A stretch of DNA of 44,762 nucleotides, from positions 1 to 44,762 of the forward strand of contig CAXNKG010000023.1 of the NCBI GenBank assembly GCA_964202965.1, written 5' to 3'. Positions 24,178 to 32,832 of this stretch are shown here, piece after piece. This DNA comes from CAXNKG01 sp964202965. GTDB lineage: Bacteria > Acidobacteriota > Vicinamibacteria > Vicinamibacterales > UBA2999. The notes below the pieces were generated by a model, which was given only the letters and a program-made list of their open reading frames with translations, did not search any database and had not been told where the DNA came from. The translations under genes were made by a program, and so were the position numbers. Within the stretch, counting starts at the first letter, position 1, and each line of letters opens with the position of its first letter.

Positions 24178-25256
24178 AGCGGGAACTGCTCCAGGAACCG
24201 CAGGTCGTTGTCGTAGAAGAGCCTGATGTCGTCGACGCCGTACTTGAGCATCGCCACGCGCTCCATGCCGATGCCGAACGCGAAGCCGGAGACGCGCTCG
24301 GGGTCGTAGCCGACCGCCTCGAAGACCGCGGGGTGCACCATGCCGCTGCCGAGAATTTCGAGCCAGCCGGTGTGCTTGCACGTGCCGCAGCCGCTTCCGC
24401 CGCAGCTCTGGCAGCTGATGTCCACCTCCGCGCTCGGCTCGGTATAGGGAAAGAAGCTCGGACGCAGCCGCACGTTCACGTCGCCGAACAGCTCCCGGAG
24501 CATCGCCTCGAACGTGCCCTTGAGATCGGCCAGCGTGATCCCTTCGCCCACCACGAGGCCTTCGCACTGCTGGAACATCGGGGTGTGGCTCAGGTCCAGG
24601 TTGTCGCGGCGGTAGACGCGGCCCGGCACCAGGATGCGCACCGGCGGGGGCGTGGTCTTCATGTAGCGGATCTGCATCGCGGAGGTGTGCGTCCGCAGCA
24701 GGGTCGCGGCCCGTACCTGCGCGTCCGGGATCGCCTGGCGATGCGCGCCCCACGTGCCTCCGACGATCGGCGTGGCGAGGTACAGCGTGTCCTGCATGTC
24801 GCGCGCGGGATGGTCGGGCGGCATGTTGAGCGCCTCGAAGTTGTGGTAGTCGTCTTCGACTTCCGGCCCTTCGAGAATCTCGTAGCCCATCCGCATGAAG
24901 ATGTCTTCGACCTGCTGGCGCACGCGCATCAACGGATGGATCCGGCCGATGGCCAGCGCGCGTCCCGGCAGCGTGACGTCGACGGCGCCGGCGGGGGGGC
25001 GCGCAGCTGTGAGTGCCGAGGCCCGCTCCTCGAGCGCGCGCTCGATGTCGCTCTTCAGGCTGTTGAGCTGCTGACCTGTTTCACGGCGCGCCTCGGGCGC
25101 GACGGAGGCGAGTCCCTTCAGCGCCAGCGTGACTGTGCCTGACTTTCGGCCCAGGAAGGCGTCGTGGAGACCTTTGAGCGCCTGCTCCGTCGATGCGGCG
25201 GGGAGTTGCTCCTCGAAGAGCCGGCGGAGCGCCTCTATCGCGGGATGTTCGGGCAT
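24174..25256 (-). CDS. pheS: Phenylalanyl-tRNA synthetase alpha subunit
   Basis: 360 aa. The N-terminal coiled-coil arm (residues 1-90) precedes a class II catalytic core: motif 1 region HPLMRVRQQVEDIFMRMGYE, motif 2 GRVYRRDNLDLSHTPMF and motif 3 GFAFGIGMERVAMLKYG. QQCEGLVV and the Gly/Cys-rich SCQSCGGSGC insert are also visible. It charges tRNA-Phe together with PheT. The order infC-rpmI-rplT-pheS-pheT is the classical translation operon. Upstream, an 82-bp gap to rplT is filled by a mirrored heptamer array. No T-box or Phe-rich leader peptide is seen. Confidence 0.96.
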   Translation of the reverse strand: MPEHPAIEALRRLFEEQLPAASTEQALKGLHDAFLGRKSGTVTLALKGLASVAPEARRETGQQLNSLKSDIERALEERASALTAARPPAGAVDVTLPGRALAIGRIHPLMRVRQQVEDIFMRMGYEILEGPEVEDDYHNFEALNMPPDHPARDMQDTLYLATPIVGGTWGAHRQAIPDAQVRAATLLRTHTSAMQIRYMKTTPPPVRILVPGRVYRRDNLDLSHTPMFQQCEGLVVGEGITLADLKGTFEAMLRELFGDVNVRLRPSFFPYTEPSAEVDISCQSCGGSGCGTCKHTGWLEILGSGMVHPAVFEAVGYDPERVSGFAFGIGMERVAMLKYGVDDIRLFYDNDLRFLEQFPL

Positions 25257-25260
25257 GACG

Positions 25261-25333
25261 TCACAAGTCTCACATCACAAGTCAGAAGTCACACGGAACG
25301 TCGTGACTTGGGCTTTGTGACGTGTGACTTGTG
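25261..25333. repeat. Mirrored heptamer array (TCACAAG-type) between rplT and pheS
   Basis: The left arm has five 7-nt units (TCACAAG, TCTCACA, TCACAAG, TCAGAAG, TCACACG; 25261-25295). After a short axis the right arm continues in reverse complement form (GTGACTT, GGGCTTT, GTGACGT, GTGACTT; 25303-25330). The array fills the whole rplT-pheS gap on the minus strand. Confidence 0.75.
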
Positions 25334-25338
25334 CATGG

Positions 25339-25710
25339 CTATGCCGAAGGCTGGGGCGGCAGCGCGGCCTTGGCCTGCGCCGCGACCTTGGCGAATGCGG
25401 CACTCTGGGTCGCCGCCAGGTCGGCCAGCATCTTGCGGTCGATGGTGATGCCGGCGGCCTTGATGCCGCGCATCAGCTGCGAGTAGTTGAGGCCGTTGGC
25501 GCGCGCGCCCGCGTTGATGCGCACGATCCACAGCTTTCGATAATCGCGCTTCTTGCGCTTGCGCCCGACGAAGGCATACTTGCCCGCGGTGTCGACCGCT
25601 TCCTTCGCGGCGCGATACAGCTTGCTCTTGGTCTGGTAATAGCCCTTCGCGCGGGAGAGCAGCTTCTTGCGCTTGGCGCGGCGGACGGTCCCTCTTTTTA
25701 CTCTCGGCAT
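25339..25710 (-). CDS. rplT: Large ribosomal subunit protein bL20
   Basis: 123 aa, highly basic. The N-terminal tail MPRVKRGTVRRAKRKKLL and the core YRAAKEAVDTAGKYAFVGRK, then RRKLWI-type segment (YRKLWIVRINAGAR) and LNYSQLMRGIKAAGI, are standard bL20. It binds 23S rRNA early in 50S assembly and in some bacteria represses its own operon. Position after rpmI is conserved. Its TAG stop is 5 bp from the start of the pheS-side heptamer array. Confidence 0.97.
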   Translation of the reverse strand: MPRVKRGTVRRAKRKKLLSRAKGYYQTKSKLYRAAKEAVDTAGKYAFVGRKRKKRDYRKLWIVRINAGARANGLNYSQLMRGIKAAGITIDRKMLADLAATQSAAFAKVAAQAKAALPPQPSA

Positions 25711-25730
25711 CGATAGATCCTTTTACTCTA

Positions 25731-25831
25731 AGTCAAAAGTCAAAAGTCAAAAGTGAAAAGTCAAAAGTCAAAAGTCAGTGGGAAAGTACTTGCTCACTTA
25801 CTTTCCACTTTTCAGTTTTCACTTCTTACTT
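25731..25831. repeat. Mirrored heptamer array (AGTCAAA-type) between rpmI and rplT
   Basis: From 25731, units run AGTCAAA x3, AGTGAAA, AGTCAAA x2, AGTCAGT and GGGAAAG without losing the 7-nt phase. They are followed by the reverse-complement arm (TACTTGC, TCACTTA, CTTTCCA, CTTTTCA, GTTTTCA, CTTCTTA, CTT). The TAA stop codon of rpmI (25826-25828) is part of the right arm. Confidence 0.8.
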
Positions 25832-26023
25832 GTACGGAAGCATTCTCCGCAGCTTGGGCGCGTCCGACTCGTCCACTTCTCTCGTCCCGCGCTGGTGGCG
25901 CTTCGACTTGGTGGTCTTGCCGGTGAGAATGTGGCGCTTGAACGCGCTCGCGCGCATGATCTTGCCGCTGCCGGTCTTTTTGAAACGCTTCGCCGCGCCT
26001 CGATGTGTCTTCAGTTTGGGCAT
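25826..26023 (-). CDS. rpmI: Large ribosomal subunit protein bL35
   Basis: 65 aa, the usual length. The sequence MPKLKTHRGAAKRFKKTGSG and the end RRMLPY are typical of bL35. The IF3-L35-L20 order is one of the most conserved bacterial operons, and the three genes are often feedback controlled by L20. Here the genes are separated by mirrored heptamer arrays on both sides rather than by ordinary short spacers, which is unusual for this operon. Confidence 0.97.
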   Translation of the reverse strand: MPKLKTHRGAAKRFKKTGSGKIMRASAFKRHILTGKTTKSKRHQRGTREVDESDAPKLRRMLPYK

Positions 26024-26032
26024 ATATCAATG

Positions 26033-26095
26033 GACTCTGGGCTTCAGGCTCTCGGCTCCAGCTACAGCCTATAGCCTAAAGCCTAAAGCCTCTCG
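26033..26095. repeat. Mirrored heptamer array (GGCTCTN/GCCTAAA-type) between infC and rpmI
   Basis: The left arm is GACTCTG, GGCTTCA, GGCTCTC and GGCTCCA, then one 6-mer at the axis (GCTACA). The right arm is GCCTATA, GCCTAAA x2 and GCCTCTC. The array ends one base before the TAA stop of infC (26096-26098). Apart from the axis the 7-nt period is exact. Confidence 0.78.
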
Positions 26096-26692
26096 TTAGT
26101 CTTCCGTGATTGGCGCCGGTTCCGCTTCCTGGACCCGCGGCTTCGAGCTCGACTTCCGCCCGGTGCGCTGGCTGAGAATCACGTGCATCTGATTCCCTTC
26201 CTGGCGCGGGTTCGTTTCCGCCATCGCCACGTCCGAGAGGTCGTTCATGAGCCGCTGGAGAATGCGCTGCCCGATGTCGGGGTGCGCCATCTCACGGCCG
26301 CGGAAGAAGATCGTCGCCTTGACCTTGTCGCCTTCGGCGAGGAAGCGCTCGATGTGCTTCTTCTTGAACTGGTAATCGTGTTCGTCGACCTTCGGCCGGA
26401 ACTTGATCTCCTTGACCTCGATCACGCGCTGGTGCTTCTTCGCTTCCCGGCTCCGCTTCTGCTCCTGGTACTGGTACTTGCCAAAGTCCATGATCCGGCA
26501 GACAGGCGGCACGGCCGTCGGTGAGATTTCCACCAGGTCGAGCCCCTTCTGCTTGGCGATGACCAGTGCCTGCGGCGGAGGCATGATGCCGAGCTGCTGT
26601 CCGGTCTCGTCGATGACGCGGATTTCGCGGACCCGGATACGCTCGTTGATGCGAGTGCGGTCGTCACGGCGCGGCGAACGATCGAAAGCTAT
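26096..26692 (-). CDS. infC: Translation initiation factor IF-3, likely AUA start
   Basis: 198 aa if started at the ATA at 26692. The first in-frame ATG (26584) is too late, because the conserved IF3 N-terminal segment RINERIRVREIRVIDETG lies upstream of it and in frame. The only good ribosome site, GGAGGA at 26697-26702, is 4 nt before that ATA (AUA GCU UUC GAU). E. coli infC starts with AUU for autoregulation by IF3, and AUA belongs to the same class of discriminated codons. The rest is standard: KGLDLVEISPTAVPPVCRIMDFGKYQY in the linker region and GDKVKATIFFRGREM in the C-domain. IF3 checks start codons and keeps the 30S free. Confidence 0.9.
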   Translation of the reverse strand: MAFDRSPRRDDRTRINERIRVREIRVIDETGQQLGIMPPPQALVIAKQKGLDLVEISPTAVPPVCRIMDFGKYQYQEQKRSREAKKHQRVIEVKEIKFRPKVDEHDYQFKKKHIERFLAEGDKVKATIFFRGREMAHPDIGQRILQRLMNDLSDVAMAETNPRQEGNQMHVILSQRTGRKSSSKPRVQEAEPAPITED

Positions 26693-26696
26693 AACA

Positions 26697-26702
26697 TCCT
26701 CC
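26697..26702 (-). promoter_or_regulatory. Shine-Dalgarno of infC that decides a non-AUG start
   Basis: GGAGGA on the minus strand ends 4 nt before an in-frame ATA codon. No ATG, GTG or TTG in the infC frame lies at a usable distance, so this site points to AUA initiation. Confidence 0.6.
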
Positions 26703-26714
26703 GAAAAATGGGCT

Positions 26715-28694
<1,980 letters not shown>

Positions 28695-28703
28695 GAATAG
28701 AGA

Positions 28704-28779
28704 AGGCTCTGGGCTCTGGGCTCTAGGCTCCAGGAAGGCTTCCACTAAAGCCTAAAGCCGAGAGCCTAGAGCCCAAAAT
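28704..28779. repeat. Mirrored heptamer array (GGGCTCT/TAAAGCC-type) between tRNA-Val and thrS
   Basis: The units AGGCTCT, GGGCTCT x2, AGGCTCC, AGGAAGG, CTTCCAC, TAAAGCC x2, GAGAGCC, TAGAGCC and CAAAATT follow each other without a phase break over 77 bp. The axis GGAAGGCTTCC is itself a palindrome. The array starts right at the encoded CCA end of the tRNA on the minus strand. Confidence 0.82.
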
Positions 28780-28856
28780 TGGTAGGCGCGGGTGGACTCG
28801 AACCACTGACCTCCTCCGTGTCAGGGAGGCGCTCTAACCAGCTGAGCTACGCGCCT
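28780..28856 (-). tRNA. tRNA-Val (anticodon GAC), CCA encoded
   Basis: The cloverleaf is complete on the minus strand: acceptor AGGCGCG/CGCGCCT, T8-A9, D-stem GCTC/GAGC, anticodon arm CCTCC-CTGACAC-GGAGG with anticodon GAC, variable AGGTC, T-arm AGTGG-TTCGAGT-CCACC, discriminator A and encoded CCA. It reads GUC/GUU-type valine codons. A TATACT box on the minus strand (28892-28897) could start transcription about 30 nt upstream. Confidence 0.95.
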
Positions 28857-28902
28857 ATCTGTTGCAAATTCAGGTGTTAACCCGAACCGCCAGTATAACC
28901 GA

Positions 28903-30063
28903 CTACTTCCTGGCGGCGATGTGATCGAGGGCCTTCTGGAGGGCGGCGTCCACGACGGGCGGCTCTGCGCCGAACTCGATCTCGGGCAGTTCGACGTCCA
29001 CATCGGGTTCGAGTCCGGTCTCGTGAATCGGGTTGCTGCCTGGCGTGAGGTAGCGGACGTAGGTCAGCCACAGGCCGCTCTGGTCCGGCAGCTTGACGAG
29101 CCGCTGACGCGCGGCGCGGCCGAGTGAATTGACGCCGACGAGGTCGGCGCGGTCGTCTTCGTCGAGCGCCGCGGCGAAGATTTCGGCCGCGTACGCCGTG
29201 CCCTGATCGATGAGCAGGGCGAGGGGTGCGGTCATCGCGCCGTCGCCCGGACTCGAGGCGACCGTTTCCTTCGCGCCCCCGCGCGACAGCTTGACCGCCA
29301 GCGGGCCGTCCTTGACGAAGAGCCTCGCGGCCGCAATGCCGTCATCCATGTCGCCGCGTGACGTGCCGCGCACGTCGATCACGAACCGTGTCGCCCCGGT
29401 CTTCGTCAGCGTGTCGACCGCCTGCTTGAGCTGCGTGGGTGTATTCGCCGAGAACTCGACGAGCCGGATGACGCCCGTGGTGCTGTTGGCCATCCGCGAC
29501 GCGATCGCCGGCGTCGTCAGCCGCTCGCGCGTGAGCTCGAGCTCGTGGGGATCAGCCGCGTTGCCGCGGATGACGAGGAGCGCGACTCTCGTCCCGGCCG
29601 CGCCGCGCAGCAGACGCATGCCTTCGAAGGCCGACATGTCACGCGTCGGACGCTTGTCGATCGCGCGAATGAAGTCGCCGGGCCGCAGGCCGGCTTTCGC
29701 GGCGGGGGAGCCATCGCGCGCCGACACGACGCGCAGGTAGTACTGCCGGGTGAGGTCGAGTCCGACTTCGGCCGCGCCGCCAGGGTCTTTCGATTCGATG
29801 CTGCGGACCAGATCCGGCGTCAGGAAGGCGCTGTCCGGGTCGAGGCCGTCCGTCAGCCCCTTCATGGCGCCCTTCATCGCCTCGCGGACGTCCACGGGTT
29901 CGACGTAGTTGTTCAGCACCAGCGACACGACGTCCTCGAAGACGCGGAGATGCTGGTACGTGTCGTCCTTCGCAATCGACTGGCCGAGATAGCCGCCGAC
30001 GAAGGCGAAGACCATGAGGCAGGTCGACAGTACGAGAATAAGACGCCGGTTGCGGGACGTCAT
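28903..30063 (-). CDS. S41/CtpA-family protein with PDZ domain, catalytic Ser and Lys replaced
   Basis: 386 aa from ATG 30063 (ATGA overlap with the upstream EnvC-like gene). An N-terminal membrane anchor (LILVLSTCLMVFAFVGGYLG) is followed by the CtpA helical region, a PDZ domain (residues about 95-185, SPAAKAGLRPGDFIRAID) and the tail-specific protease core. The nucleophile motif, normally G-[ST]-A-S-A-x-E-I, reads GTAYAAEI with Tyr291. The general-base motif, normally FGKG, reads LGRA with Arg316. The 25-residue spacing matches active CtpA enzymes, so the alignment is firm and both dyad residues are lost. A pseudoprotease scaffold is inferred. It is coupled to an EnvC-like gene, a common CtpA neighbour. 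Confidence 0.85.
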   Translation of the reverse strand: MTSRNRRLILVLSTCLMVFAFVGGYLGQSIAKDDTYQHLRVFEDVVSLVLNNYVEPVDVREAMKGAMKGLTDGLDPDSAFLTPDLVRSIESKDPGGAAEVGLDLTRQYYLRVVSARDGSPAAKAGLRPGDFIRAIDKRPTRDMSAFEGMRLLRGAAGTRVALLVIRGNAADPHELELTRERLTTPAIASRMANSTTGVIRLVEFSANTPTQLKQAVDTLTKTGATRFVIDVRGTSRGDMDDGIAAARLFVKDGPLAVKLSRGGAKETVASSPGDGAMTAPLALLIDQGTAYAAEIFAAALDEDDRADLVGVNSLGRAARQRLVKLPDQSGLWLTYVRYLTPGSNPIHETGLEPDVDVELPEIEFGAEPPVVDAALQKALDHIAARK

Positions 30064-31262
30064 CGGGGTCGCAGCCATTGTACGGGATCGACGGAGCGGC
30101 CGTCGACGCGCACCTCGAAGTACAACGCGGGCGGACCGGCGGGCGCCGCGCCGACGCGGCCGAGTTCCGTCCCCGCGTCCACCAGCGCCCCGCGGCTCAC
30201 CACCATCGACGCCAGGTACCCGTAGAGCGAAAACGCATTGCCCCCGTGGTCCAGGATGACGAGGTTGCCGAAACCGGCGAACGGTTCCGCGTAGGAGACG
30301 ACGCCGGGGTGCACCGCCTGGACGGAGGCGGCATCCGGCGCCGCGATTTCGACGCCGTTCCGGACGGTCGTGTCGCCAGGGCGTCCCGAGGGCTGGGCAA
30401 ATCGTACCGAGACGCCGCCTGCGGCGGGCCATTCGAGCGTTCCTCGGAACGGCGCAATCGGTACCGGCACCGTCTCCACGGTCCTGCCGGCGGCGACATC
30501 CGCGAACTGCTGCTGCAGGCGTTCGTGGGCCACTTGCAGTTCGCCCGCGAACTGCGCGTTCAGGTCCCTGCGCTGGTCGATCTGGGCGATGAGCGCGGCG
30601 CGCCCCGCGACGGCCCTCGCCGCGGCCGCCCTGGCCTGGCGCGCGTCCGTGGCGGCGGTCTCGAGGCCGCGCAGCGTGCCCTCGAGCGCCGCGCGCTCCG
30701 CCGCGACCGCATCCAGCGTGCGGCGGTGTTCGGCCACGCGCTGCTCATTGATCCGCATCAGGGCAGCGGCGGCCCTCGTCGCGCGGCTGAAGTCACGCAT
30801 CGAGCTGCCGCCGAAGAGTAGCCGCGCGTACCCCGGCCGGCCGCGTTTGTAGATGTCGACGAGCTGCGCCTGGAGGTTCGGCAGCTGCGCGACCCGCTGC
30901 TGCTCGAGCGCCTGAAGCCGGCGCGAGGCGTCGGCCACCGCCGCCTCGCCGCGCGCAACCTCCTCGCTCGCCTGCGCCACGCGTTCGGTCTGGATCTGTT
31001 GCTCGATTTCGAACTCACGCAGCTCGCCGAGGAGAGTGCGCGCCTGACCGGCCAGCCGCTCCGCTTCCTCCTGCAGCGCGCGAATCCGATCGCTGACGCG
31101 CCGCGCCTGCGCGTCCGTGCGTGCGCGGTCGGGATCCTGCGCGGCGGCGGCCGCCACGGCGCCGGTACCGGCGCCGGAACCGGCGTCGGCACCAGCGTCG
31201 GTACCTGTGTCGGTACACAACGCGAACGTGAGAACGGCGCAGGCCAGCGCGCGGGGCTTCAT
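30060..31262 (-). CDS. EnvC-like coiled-coil protein with degenerate LytM (M23) domain
   Basis: 400 aa. A signal peptide-like start is followed by an Asp/Thr/Gly/Ala repeat (TDTGTDAGADAGSGAG), a long coiled coil (about 50-245) and a LytM domain (274-400). All zinc positions are changed: HxxxD reads NGVE (Asn302, Glu305), the YxHL His reads YGYL (Tyr349) and the final HFEVR reads YFEVR (Tyr381). EnvC and NlpD carry similarly dead LytM domains and act by activating amidases at the septum; the same role is inferred here. No amidase gene is in the window. TATAAT lies 15 nt upstream of the ATG. Confidence 0.85.
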   Translation of the reverse strand: MKPRALACAVLTFALCTDTGTDAGADAGSGAGTGAVAAAAAQDPDRARTDAQARRVSDRIRALQEEAERLAGQARTLLGELREFEIEQQIQTERVAQASEEVARGEAAVADASRRLQALEQQRVAQLPNLQAQLVDIYKRGRPGYARLLFGGSSMRDFSRATRAAAALMRINEQRVAEHRRTLDAVAAERAALEGTLRGLETAATDARQARAAAARAVAGRAALIAQIDQRRDLNAQFAGELQVAHERLQQQFADVAAGRTVETVPVPIAPFRGTLEWPAAGGVSVRFAQPSGRPGDTTVRNGVEIAAPDAASVQAVHPGVVSYAEPFAGFGNLVILDHGGNAFSLYGYLASMVVSRGALVDAGTELGRVGAAPAGPPALYFEVRVDGRSVDPVQWLRPR

Positions 31263-31277
31263 GCGGGAAGTGAGAGA

Positions 31278-31283
31278 ATTATA
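31278..31283 (-). promoter_or_regulatory. -10 box (TATAAT) of the EnvC-like/S41 operon
   Basis: A consensus TATAAT on the minus strand lies 15 nt before the ATG at 31262, predicting a leader of roughly 8 nt without a Shine-Dalgarno. The same AT-rich patch abuts the ruvX start codon on the other strand. Confidence 0.55.
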
Positions 31284-31285
31284 CC

Positions 31286-31750
31286 GTGCGGATCGTCGGA
31301 CTCGACGTGGGTGAACGCCGGATCGGCGTCGCGATCAGCGACGCCACGTGGACCCTGGCGCGGCCGGTGGGCGTGCTGCGTCCACACGCGCTGGAGCGCG
31401 ACGGCGTGGAACTGACGGCCGCCGAGATCGCGCGTCTCGCCTCCGAGGACGACGGCGTCGGGACGATCGTCGTCGGGCTGCCGAAGCGGCTGGACGGGTC
31501 GCCCACCGACATGACGCCGCGCGTCGCGGCGTTCGCGGACGCGATCGGCCGGCTGACGCAGCGGGTCGTGGTGTTCCAGGACGAGCGGCTCTCCAGCCGC
31601 GAAGCGGAGAGTCGATTGGCGCTCACCGATAAGAGCTGGCGGTCGCGCAAGCAGCGGCTCGACGCGGCCGCGGCCGCCGTCATCCTGCAGGACTACCTGG
31701 ACACGCGGCCGGGGCGCCCGATCCCGATGGCCGTGGACCCCGAACTCTGA
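31286..31750 (+). CDS. ruvX: Holliday junction resolvase RuvX / YqgF family
   Basis: 154 aa with a GTG start; the first residues MRIVGLDVGERRIGVAISD are the conserved D-x-G-x-x-x-I-G-x-A active-site block, so a later start is excluded. GTIVVGLPKRLDGS and FQDERLSSREAE with a late acidic residue complete the RNase H-like fold. Members process 16S rRNA 5' ends and/or Holliday junctions. It overlaps mltG by TGATG, a common ruvX-mltG pairing. Confidence 0.92.
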   Translation: MRIVGLDVGERRIGVAISDATWTLARPVGVLRPHALERDGVELTAAEIARLASEDDGVGTIVVGLPKRLDGSPTDMTPRVAAFADAIGRLTQRVVVFQDERLSSREAESRLALTDKSWRSRKQRLDAAAAAVILQDYLDTRPGRPIPMAVDPEL

Positions 31751-32790
31751 TGCGCGGAGTGGTGAAGCTCCTGGGCGGTCTTGCGCTCGTCGTGTGCCTC
31801 AGCGCGGCTGCGGCCGTCGCGCTCGTGTCGCAGCGCATGAGCGAGCCGTATCAGGGGTTCACCGGCGCCGAACAGTTCGTGGACATCCCCGCCGGCACCG
31901 GGACGGCGGCCATCGGCCGGCGTCTGATCGACGCCGGCATCGTTCGCGACGGGATGACGTTCCGGACCGCGCTCTGGTGGACGGGACAGTCGCGTGCGCT
32001 GCAGGCGGGCGAGTATCGCTTTGATCGCCCGGCGTCGCCGCGCGATGTCGTCGCCCGGCTGGCCCGCGGTGACGTCTATGCCCCCCGCATCACCTTTCCG
32101 GAAGGTCTGACCATCGAGGAGATGGCGGACCTGTACGAGTCGCGCGCGTTCGGGGACGCCGGCGACTTCGTGGAGGCGGCGCGGGATGCATCCCTGGTCA
32201 GGGACATCGATCCCATCGCGCCCGATCTCGAGGGCTATCTCTTCCCGGAGACGTACCCGGTCCCCCGCGGGACTCCGGCCGCGAGCCTGGTACGCGCCAT
32301 GGTGGCCCGGTTCCGCGCGACCTATGACGAGGGGCTCCAGGCGAGCGCCGCGGCGCAGGGGCTGACCGCCCGCCAGGTGCTGACGCTCGCGGCGCTCGTG
32401 GAAAAGGAAACCGGACAGCCCGCCGAGCGCCCCCTCGTCGCCGCGGTGTATCGGAACCGGCTCCGCATCGGCATGGGTCTTCAGGCCGATCCGACGGTCA
32501 TCTACGCCCTGCGCAAGGCCGGCCGGTACACTGGCAACATCCGGCGCCAGGACCTCCAGATGGACTCGCCGTACAACACCTACCGGTACGCGGGCTTGCC
32601 GCCCGGGCCGATTGCGGCGCCGGGGAGGGCGTCGATTGAAGCAGCGTTAATGCCCGCTTCTGTCCCTTATCTGTATTTTGTGAGCCGCAATGACGGATCG
32701 CACGTGTTTGCCGAGACGCTCGACGAACACAATCGTAACGTCCGCCAGTACCAGATTCTCTATTTTCGCCGCTCGTTCGAACGATATTAG
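31750..32790 (+). CDS. mltG: Endolytic murein transglycosylase MltG
   Basis: 346 aa with an N-terminal membrane anchor (LLGGLALVVCLSAAAAVALV). A LysM-like segment (EQFVDIPAGTGTAAIGRRL) is followed by the YceG catalytic domain. The catalytic Glu lies in LAALVEKETGQPAER, with NRLRIGMGLQADPTVIYAL and YNTYRYAGLPPGPIAAPG being highly conserved blocks. MltG cuts nascent glycan strands and sets their length. It is coupled to ruvX and is the second lytic transglycosylase in the window. Confidence 0.95.
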   Translation: MRGVVKLLGGLALVVCLSAAAAVALVSQRMSEPYQGFTGAEQFVDIPAGTGTAAIGRRLIDAGIVRDGMTFRTALWWTGQSRALQAGEYRFDRPASPRDVVARLARGDVYAPRITFPEGLTIEEMADLYESRAFGDAGDFVEAARDASLVRDIDPIAPDLEGYLFPETYPVPRGTPAASLVRAMVARFRATYDEGLQASAAAQGLTARQVLTLAALVEKETGQPAERPLVAAVYRNRLRIGMGLQADPTVIYALRKAGRYTGNIRRQDLQMDSPYNTYRYAGLPPGPIAAPGRASIEAALMPASVPYLYFVSRNDGSHVFAETLDEHNRNVRQYQILYFRRSFERY

Positions 32791-32817
32791 GGGCTGTACC
32801 GGCCGCTGGTTAGAAGG

Positions 32818-32823
32818 TATATT
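32818..32823 (+). promoter_or_regulatory. -10 box of the HD-GYP regulator gene
   Basis: TATATT ends 9 nt before the ATG at 32833, so the transcript would have a leader of at most a few nucleotides. No Shine-Dalgarno precedes the ATG. Confidence 0.45.
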
Positions 32824-32832
32824 CACACGCTG

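Noticed and set aside
24178..24753. N-terminal extension of PheT
   Set aside because: It overlaps pheS in another frame and has no EMAP-II-like sequence; the normal PheT start sequence begins at 24177.
25731..25779. AGTCAAA repeats considered as CtsR operator boxes
   Set aside because: CtsR boxes are two heptads separated by 3 nt upstream of heat-shock genes in Gram-positives; here units are contiguous, numerous and not next to such genes.
25731..25831. Heptamer arrays considered as a CRISPR array
   Set aside because: Units are 7 nt and contiguous with no 30-40 nt unique spacers, and no cas genes are present.
28695..28860. T-box riboswitch or leader peptide before thrS
   Set aside because: The gap is occupied by the heptamer array and tRNA-Val; no T-box sequence or Thr-rich ORF is visible.
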